A stretch of 64,000 nt of DNA. Source: Gavia stellata. Lineage: Eukaryota; Chordata; Aves; Gaviiformes; Gaviidae. Location: NCBI RefSeq assembly GCF_030936135.1, contig NC_082617.1:6368475-6432474 (forward strand), read 5' to 3'. The translations under genes were made by a program, and so were the position numbers. This document shows, piece after piece, positions 55,164-64,000 of the stretch (position 1 is its first letter; each line of letters opens with the position of its first letter). A model generated the notes under the pieces. It saw nothing but the letters and a program-made list of their open reading frames with translations, did no database searches and had not been told where the DNA came from.

Positions 55164-55649
55164 TGCTGCTCCAGCGAGCGTCCCAGGCAGGGAAACCCTG
55201 CGCGCTCAGGAGCTGCCCGCTGCCAAGGATGATGTGACTGCACTACCAAGCACCCCCAAGACGAGAATCGGCACGGCAGCCAGCGGGAGGTTCAACCCAG
55301 CGACTCCACGGGCTCAGATTCTTTACAGACCGCTCCTGCGGACGCTTCCTGCCTTTTGAAATTGCTGCTACTGCAGTCGTGCCTGGCCTGACAAGCAGCT
55401 CATTGTACCAGAGCCTCTGAAATCTGATGGCAACAGACAAAGCGCAAGACCCCTGGCACGGAGAAGCCGAGACGCTGAGCTTTGGAGACTGCTTGGACAG
55501 AGAAGCCAAGACGCTGCACTTAAGAGGAAAGCTAAAAATGAACCTCTCCGAGAGAAGCTTCTCAGAGCTGCCAATTAACCCACACCTCTCGGCTCATCCT
55601 AACGGCACATCAGGCGAGCAGCGAGGCTGAACACCCAGGCTGCGTCCCC

Positions 55650-55870
55650 ACTGCAGCAGTGCCCAGCCAATCCTCGCTCCCAACACTGCGGTGCTCCGGA
55701 GCAAGGCAGCGCGCGCAGCCGGGCGGGAGCGCGCCCTCCACGCAGGAGGCACCCCGCAGCGGAGCGCGCCTGCCAGCTCCGTCGGGCAGGTATGGGCAGG
55801 GAGGGCAGCAGGGCAGCGTCCGGAGCGCAGAAACCACGGGCCCGAGGCAATTCACCAGCGCAGGGTTATC
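55650..55870 (-). promoter_or_regulatory. SLC25A25: GC/CpG-rich patch, probable promoter of the 75-residue SLC25A25 form
   Basis: The stretch around 55680-55800 is rich in CG dinucleotides (gcgcgcagccgggcgggagc and similar) in contrast to the AT-rich surroundings. It lies 0.5-0.7 kb upstream of the alternative ATG at 55163. Promoter function is inferred from composition and position. Confidence 0.4.
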
Positions 55871-58800
55871 CCAGGCGTGTACGCACCCGCTTCTGGGGCT
55901 CGGCAGCAGCTCTTTGTTAGAGGAGCAGATGGTTCTCCAGAGAGAAGCCGGCTTTTCCCAGCCATGGCTGAATTAACCTCTAACTGCACCCGCTCTCCCT
56001 GGTCTATTATAGTCTCATCCGTCATCACAATAGCTCTTTGGTGCTGCATTGTGCTTCTGCCATTTGGCTTTCAGCACAACACAGCGACACGCTTGCACAG
56101 CATTTATGGCTATTCATCTATGCAAGATCTAATACGCTGTGGTTAAACTATTGCCAATTAGTCAAACAGGCCGAGTTCTGCTGAAGGAGCCTTTAACTGT
56201 ACAGTCAAGGGTAGGATTAGCCAGAGCAGGACTACAAGTATATATCAATATAGAAGCCCAGAACACATGACATTCCCTGAATGTCCACAGCAGCAATCGC
56301 TCCTAAGGCTGGGGCTATCGGCCTCCCGACCAGGGCACCACCAGAAAAGTCAACCCGCGGCGGTGGAAGCGAGCAGCCCACCTCTGGCAGGCACAACAGC
56401 CGGCTGGAGACAGTAAGGGCTCATTTTCTGTTTTAAAGTAGCAACAACTTACTTTGTAGTCCTAGACTCTTGCCTGCCTTTTGCATCTGCAGACAGAGGG
56501 CACTGCATGCCTTACTTTCCAAAGTATTACGACTTTTCCCTAAGAGAACAGTTTGGGTTTTTGAACACAGTAAGTACAGACCACAGCTTCCATCACCTGA
56601 GGCTCCCTACCCACAGCGGCACAGCAAGGCCCACGACGAGCAGAAGACCTGCGTTTTCAGCTTTTAACTTTTGAGAGTGACAGGCTGTAGGAAACTTTTG
56701 TTTTACAGATATTAGATACGAAAATACAATCCAAAACCTGGAAGGACTGCAAGCTTTCAGTAGCCAGTTTGCAAATAAATGTTAGAGGAGGAACACAAAC
56801 CATCACACTTTTGGGAACTTGTTAACGTTGAATTCCTTTAACCAACCTAAGAAATGGAAAAAGTGAGAGACAAGCACATAGAAGACATCACAATAAAGAA
56901 TTCTTCTGCAACTACTCTTCAGAATTACTTGAAGAAGAAAAAAATGCTGTTTAATCATAAGGTCTACATACAGTACACAACAACAGTTTTTTTACCTTAA
57001 AATGTGACACACACACAAAACAGAAAAAATACAAAATTCAGGGGCAGTAACACTGGTGAGGGTGCAGGGAAAGCCCTGTCCCTCTCTGAGGAATGGCACA
57101 GGCCAGTTCTAGCTGGGGTATACTCAGGCACAGGCAGAAGAGGTGAGGAATTTTTGTCATGCCTCGGTTACCTTGAGCTGCTGCCAGTCACCACAACTAC
57201 AAGCACAAAAGTTAAACTACTTTCTGAAACGCAGTGATTCAGATCCTTCAAGATGGCACTTAAAAGTTTCTAATGCTCTCAAACCAGAGGAGGAACAAAG
57301 CGGATTTTCTGAACTGTGCCCAGTTCTTCAAAATCAGCTTCTATTAGCCTAAGGCTGTCATTTTACATGAAGCAGTGAACTGATCTGAAGCTTACTGCCA
57401 CTAAGAAGTCATCTCACACACCCGCATCAGCTCTGCACTTACCTTGCTCCCGTGCTCCTCCGACAGCCTCAGTGACCCAGTGAGACATTACAGAGCTTTC
57501 TGCTGGGCTAACCAGTTGAGGCTACTCACGGACGGGGTCCAAAAAAGCCCGACTGCCTGTGGAAAGGGCATTAGAGCTGCCTGCAGCAGCAGCAGGCGGA
57601 CTGGCTCTGCCACTCACAGAGCTACAGGCCACGATAACGGAAGGCAAAGCACCCGAGTGGGACTTTGGATTTGTCCTCAGCGGTCACTTAATGCTGGGCT
57701 GCTATTCACAAGGACCCATTAAACCAGCTGACATTACCTGACACTATTTCTTACAGTTTCTCTGCATAGTATTAGCTTTAGTGTTGTGTGCATGGCAGGG
57801 ACCCCATCTTCCTTTGTTCATGCAGAGATTGCATAGTAAACTAATAATTTGTGCAAGAAATCACATGCCTGGGGTGCAATTAAAGCAGAAACTCAGCAAT
57901 GCTTCCTTGGCCTTTGTCCTCACTAAAGGAAACCTCAGAGGAATTCTGCCACCGCACTAATCCACACAGCTCCTTGAGAACAGGCAGATTTTTCTAATCA
58001 TATTTAGAAAAAAAAGCATTTCTTTTACCAAGTGGGGAATTTTATTAGGTCAGAATAATAAACCTAGTAACAGCAAGATGATTATAGCTAGAGGCAAGAC
58101 AACTGCTCTCCTACGGGAAATTTGTAGGGAAGTATTACCCTACCAACACCACCACGAAGCCAATCATTCACACATAAGAAAAGATGCAATAAATACTATG
58201 AGTCCAGCCTGAACGCTTACACAAAGAAACAGATGAGGAACAAAAATTCACTTTTTCTAGAAATCATGAACAAACACATAAACTGCACGGCAACAGCTTT
58301 CCCAACCTAGGCTACATTAGGAGACAGCCCTCCAATTCCAGCTGTTTCTATGAACCAAGCCCAGGAATGTGAAGGCAGAAAAGCACCAGGACTGATCTGA
58401 AAGCCGGCTCTCGGCCAGCACCCCAGTCACTGGGGACAGAAGGCGCCTGTGGCAGCTGGCCTCAGAGTCCTACACCACCAAAATGGATAGTCATTAGATA
58501 GCCAGAAGAGAAGCCGACAATAAAGTTGCGTAATCTAACCAAAGGGAGACAAAGGAGAAAGGAAAGAGCAAGGGTGTGACGTATTTTGCTTAATTAAAAC
58601 AGTATTTTCCTCAGTACTGCAAGCTGTCAGAGGGAGGTTCTGTTTTAAGCCCCAAACCCAAGGTATCTTGTAGCCTCTTCAGCCACATCTTAGTACCTGC
58701 TCAGTTTGAGAAGAGGCACTTCCCCTTTCCAGCCTGGTAGTACCAGGCAGAAATTTAGACTCAGACCATTTGCCTTAAGATGGCTTCTAGAAGACTTTTG

Positions 58801-61800
58801 AGTCAACGCGCAGTGTTTTCCAAAAAGAATCTGCGCCTCGTCACCAGACAACTAGCTAACGCGTAAAAAATGTGGGAGGGAGGGTGAAAAGAAAGGGGGG
58901 CAGAGGGAAGGGAGCTATGCTCAGAGCAATGACCCTTCTCCTCCTCCAGCGCAGGAAGAGCTGCCACTGCAGTTGCCGTCTCCGGTTCCTTGGGTGACCC
59001 CGCAGGAATCAGCCATGATTCATCTCCTTTGGGAGCTCTCCTGGAAGCACCCCGAGGAGCTCTGCCTACACGCGTGCCACCCAGAGATAGCACCCAGCCC
59101 GCCCCAGCTGGGACGGGCCACCGCGACTCTTTCCGTTACCTCTTATCTCTTCAAATGTAATTTCTGAAAGACAAAACATACTTCCCACTTTTTAGAAAGC
59201 CAAAGTTAACCCTGCACGGTGCTTCTTGCACCACGCCATAAAATCTAAACGTCTTGGCCACTGCTGCTTAAACATTCAGCTACATTAATATATTAAGGTG
59301 ACACAGCATAGTTCACTGAACACTACAAAGAAACCCAGGTTACCTCGTTACAGAACCCTGGCACAAGTGATTAGCTATTCTCTTTGATATATTAAGGCAA
59401 CCGGGGGCCAGTGCCAAATACAGAGAGAGCTGGCCAGGGAGGGGGGAATATGCAGCCATTGCCCAGAACAGCAAGTTCCACCGAGGTCATAGCATATCAC
59501 ATGAAGAACCGGGGATTGACCAAGAGAAAGGGCATCCTTAGTACGCAGAAATTAGAAAGTCAGCTTCTCGCTGCTCTAGCAAGTTAACCAGGAAAATAGC
59601 CAGTGAGAAACGATGGTCCTGTGGCAGCCCAGGCCCAGGCTTGGTCTCACACAGCCCCTGTTCTCCTCAAGCTAAACGATGTAGATTCACATACCAAACA
59701 GCTTTGCCTTTCCAAGCAACTCATCATCTAAAAATTTCAACAATTTCTCTTAGAGCAGAATTCTCTGCTGTAAGCCACTTTAACTGCCAGGAACTCCCCT
59801 GCAGCTCGCTGCACGTAACTTAGGAAAAACTAAGACGTCTCCGTTGCCTTTCTACTTTGACGCTAGTTATCACAGCTACGCTTCTCCACCGGAGACAAGG
59901 TCTGGGGCATCATTGAAGTGCGCTCATGTCCCACATTCAGAGCGACAAATATAGCGATAGGACATGAACAAGAACAAAGACTCATTTACCATTTGCTACA
60001 AGTAGGTCTCAAAGAAAAAACATCCCTCCCCCTTCTCCTCCTCCCAACACCGTATCATGTTATAATATATACAACAGAGAGCACGGAACTGCAGCATCAC
60101 CATTTTGTAGGGCTCTCAAACAGGAGACCAAGTCCTTATTATGGTTTTGATGTCATTTTATTAACACTTGTCAACCATTTAAGGGTTCTGGTCAATATTC
60201 AGCCAGATTAATCACTAGGTTAAAAGAAACAGTAAGTATACTAAAGTATACTGCCCTTCTCTCAGTAATCTGACTAATAACCTAACGCGGATGAGGATAA
60301 GGATACATTTGCCACTACTTACCAAAGCATCTAGCCCTGGTCACTAAATAACGCCCCACAGAGCACATGCTGAAAGATCAAAACCCTCCTGCATATTCTA
60401 CACAGACACAATCAGTTGCTTTGGATCAGTTTTGTTGTTTTGTTTCACTGGGGCTCTGGGGATCCGACAGGCAGGCATTCACTTCACTACAGAGTTTAGA
60501 ATATGCACCATCCTGCAGGAAACTTAACGCTGCGAGGCATGTGAGTGACATGCAGGACGCCTTTCTGCAAGAGGGGCTCTCAGAACATCGACATTTAAAA
60601 TTGGTATGCTCAAGTCAAAGTTGCATCTCCTTCTCACAAAGGTCAGCCAGTATCCTTCATTCATTATCGCTCTGCAAATAGGACAAAGTTCTCAGCTAAA
60701 TAAACCTGAGAACCACCAGGCTTCTCCAATGTGCTGCAAGGTAGGACAAAAAACGATCCCAGAAGAATGTCCCGAGATTGCATCTCTCAAGAATGATATA
60801 CATAGTCCTGTACATACATGAACATAAAGCAACACTTGCCTAATCCACAATTGTTTGTTTATATGCAAGGTAAACTTATGCAAGAGTGAGTTTCTCTTGT
60901 TTGTATTTGCATCTAAAATCTCACTTCCAATCTACCCCTTTGAACACTGAGTGGACATGCACTGCCAGTTTAATACATTAATCACACTACGGCATGTCTG
61001 ATGACCAGAGACCAAGTCTGAGTAAAGACTTTCACCATTACGGTGCGAGATTCCCTGGTCTCCAGCATCCCTCTCCTCCTGCCCTCCCCGTAAGACCTCT
61101 GGGCCCAGGCAGAGTGACGAAGGCAGGCAGCCAGCGCGCCAGCCAGTCTCCCCTGACATTCATTGTCACAGCACACCCTCCAGCCCAGCAAAGCTCTCGC
61201 TTTAGGAGGCTGCTGGCCAAGTCTATTAATAACCGACACTGCGCTGAGAAGTTTCCTTGTGCCAAAGCCAATCCCTATATTTCTTCTCAAAGTCTTTGCA
61301 GCAGCTGTCAAGAACTCATTTGATTGATTACGAAGACGTTTGCGTCTTTAGCATGCCTAAATCAGAGAAGGAAACAGAACCCAGAATTCACACAAACTCA
61401 TCCACTTACCACAGATTTAAAGGCTTTATCTACTAAATCATTGACCTACAGTTCTGCTCTTGCACCAGGTTTCCCAACTGCATGAGAACAGGGCCTTCAA
61501 ACCACGCATTTCATAATTTACAAAGAGCAAGAACAGGCCTCCACTCCTGACGGACCCAGCAAATACTATCTTTTTTGCTTGCTATTTTAATGCACATTAT
61601 ATAAATATATATACACATATAAAAAAATGTGTGGAGTTATTTAACATGTTATTGAAAGCAGTTTCACCTTGTCTTAAACTGGTCCAGGGTATCCACATTT
61701 GTCCTTTAGATGGGTAGTTGAGAAGCTGTTGGCAAATATGTTTCAGCAGAAGGAAGGGTATCAACTGGAATTTCAAACTGTAACACTGCTTCATTTGTTT

Positions 61801-64000
61801 GATACAGCCTTGTGTTGCTTAACCCTTCATGATGAATTACGAAGGCCTGGCTAAAAGTTCCACGACTGCCCCAGCAGGATTCAAGACACACAAACCATAA
61901 AGATGTTGTATCTAAACATATATAGGTTTGGAGAGATAATTCAGTCTAGATTACAGAACAGTATTAGAATTTTGCTCTTTTTACCATAAACAGACTTCTG
62001 TAAAGCCATAAAAACCCAGGTCTTCCTTTCCAGATGATTGAGAATGGAAAACAGGTGAAAGCATCACACCAAAAAGATTCCCTGCTTCCTCTGCCCCTCA
62101 CAGTTGCTGAGAATTTTAGTACATTACGCATAGTATAATACAGAGTATTCAAAAGTCTTGGAGAGTAAAATAGTTACAGAAATAAAGAGTCTGAAAGGAA
62201 GAATTAAATGACATCATGACAGAAGATAGAGTATTGATCAGAAATAAGATTACACTTTTTTATGATTGCAACTGCTACAATAGAAAGAGTTTCTCAATCC
62301 ATCCATGGAGTCACTTGCGAAAGAGCTGACTGATCAGCTATGTCAGAATAGCATGGATACAGCGTTCTCCGACAGCTGGAAGAGTCCGAGACACGTACTT
62401 AAAAAGCAAAGGCATTCAGAGGAGAGGCCTGAAGCAAACAGAACGCTGCAGAGTCCGGCTGCAGCAGCACAGTTACGCTTCTTCAGTACACATACGTGAA
62501 AAGTGAACAACAGAACTTGTGTGGGAGTTTGGACAGCCAGAACTTGGAGATCAGAGGAGATACCAGGCAAAGAAAGAGGTGATGAAAGCAAATGTGAAGA
62601 TTTCAGCAGAATAGGAGCTGATGTAGTTTCATATGGGGAAGCTGATACCGAGGCAGCAATAGGCAGTCACATATATGAACCTGGGAGAAGAAAGCATCAC
62701 AAGGCCAAGGAGGACATCATCATTACAGCAGAGGCAACCGGACAGTTGTAACTGAAAAGAGACAAGGGTTATGTTTGCTCTGTTTCTTAAAGCTGAGAGA
62801 ATTAGTCCACTAGAAGATGCTCAGCACCACCACAGAAGAGGTAGCTGCAGACAAAGTTCACCACTTCAGTCTGTCTGTAGGCATCTGGGATGAATTCCAC
62901 CAGTTCAAACTGTCTGGAACTTCAGCAGCAGAGATGAGGTTTTAGAATAGCACTCCAGCCCTGCAGTTAATTGGGATCAGTAGGAAAACAGTTATATTAG
63001 CAAATACACAAATACTACCATTACACATCCTTTCAAGAATACATCATCTCGAGATACAAAGTAGAAAACATAGTTCCGGTTTCATATTTTCATTAAGGGC
63101 ATATTTCCAGATCCTGTATAAATATTTTCACGAGGGAAGTCAGAAAATAGTAGTAACAGGAGATTGACTATCCCAGAGGCAGATGTGATTTAGCAGTAAA
63201 AGACTATGCCTTTACACAGTAGAACAAGAAAGTCTCTAAAAAATTCTTCATGTGGTTATCACTTTACTGCTCAAGCAAAGTGAAGTATGTGAATTGCTTC
63301 ACGCTAACCAGTGCAAACAAGCGTTTCTTTAGAAGGCTCACTGATTTGGCACGCTGTATTTGTCAAATGGTTTAAAGATAACAGCATGGGTTAAAAAAAT
63401 GCATCGTTTACATAAGCAAATTCCACCTCAAAGGACATTTAAGTACAACCCCTTCTCTCCCCACCACAGAAGGCCACCTCTAAAACAGAAGGCAGCAATT
63501 TTCCAAGAATGCTACAAAGGGTTTTATCTCAGTAAGAACTCTGAAGCATTGACGGAGCCAAAATATTGCTCATTTTCTTTTCAAGTCGCAGACCAAAACT
63601 ATTATTGTTACCACAAGGACTTTCAGTCTACTGACGCAAAGAGATTAGCAACTCAGTTTAGATTGGCGATAACCTCACATTACGAGCCTAATATTTTCTG
63701 CATCTGTCTCCCAAACGTTAGAAGGTAACTCCCATATCAAACATACTGTTGCACGGAAGGAAAAATAAAACACACCAAAGTCACCAAGTAATTTACTAAT
63801 CACAAGCAATCCGTATGATTTATGCCTAAATCGGTCTCCAAACAACACGTCCGATACATCAAAGAGGTTTTCATCTTGATGCTTAAGCACTTATCTTGAG
63901 TGTGACTTCACATTAGTTATCGCAAGCGTCAAGGTGCCATTATTAGCTAAGGATGGGGCAGAAAAAAGAATGACTTATTAATAGAACTGCCTGGGAAACA
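55871..64000. other. Upstream / intronic DNA, no coding feature supported
   Basis: AT-rich DNA with scattered short open frames on both strands. I searched for the third type of SLC25A25 first exon, the one encoding an additional EF-hand (DVN-DG type), and did not find it here. It may lie beyond 64 kb, in which case this stretch is its intron. Isolated minus-strand GT donor-like sites (for example at 57443-57436, 60313 and 61410) lack supporting exons. Confidence 0.5.

Noticed and set aside
57437-57530. Strong minus-strand donor after an ATG (MSHWVTEAVGGAREQ), a possible further SLC25A25 first exon
   Set aside because: It ends in phase 1, which does not fit the phase-0 common exon at 46379, and no related isoform is known to me.

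Overview
The window is vertebrate nuclear DNA, almost certainly from a bird. The evidence is spliced genes with conserved exon phases, a CR1 LINE 3' end of the avian type, short GC-rich introns in the middle of the window, and the identity of the genes. There is no sign of prokaryotic or viral gene organisation.

Left part (1-25.9 kb, + strand): the 3' half of a fibrillar-type collagen gene that I recognise as COL27A1. Twenty-four exons from 968 to 23923 encode the last 621 residues: about 380 residues of Gly-X-Y triple helix with one short interruption, then the telopeptide and C-propeptide (COLFI domain) ending in Cys-Phe-Leu-stop. A 2-kb 3' UTR follows. The 5' exons lie before the window.

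Middle part (28.3-37.3 kb, + strand): two tandem lipocalin genes of the orosomucoid / alpha-1-acid glycoprotein (avian ovoglycoprotein) type. Both keep the six-exon structure of the family. The first is complete, with a TATA box, six exons and a poly(A) signal. The second is diverged; its first five exons are clear, but its last exon is ambiguous among several candidates. A 5'-truncated CR1 sits upstream of the pair.

Right part (39.2-64 kb, - strand): SLC25A25 (SCaMC-2), the Ca2+-regulated mitochondrial ATP-Mg/Pi carrier, runs tail-to-tail with the lipocalin pair. Ten coding exons give a 469-residue isoform starting at 49116. A second coding first exon (75 residues) lies at 55163-54939 beside a GC-rich patch, and a 36-nt cassette exon lies at 45615-45580. 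The rest, to 64 kb, reads as intron or upstream DNA of this gene, without another recognisable coding gene.

The three loci are not one pathway: an extracellular matrix collagen, secreted plasma/egg-white binding proteins, and an inner-mitochondrial-membrane carrier. I see no evidence of a wholly new system. The points most worth a second look are the alternative exons of SLC25A25, the diverged second lipocalin with its uncertain C-terminus, the terminal micro-exons of COL27A1, and the neighbour order, which joins genes that in human lie in 9q32 and 9q34.
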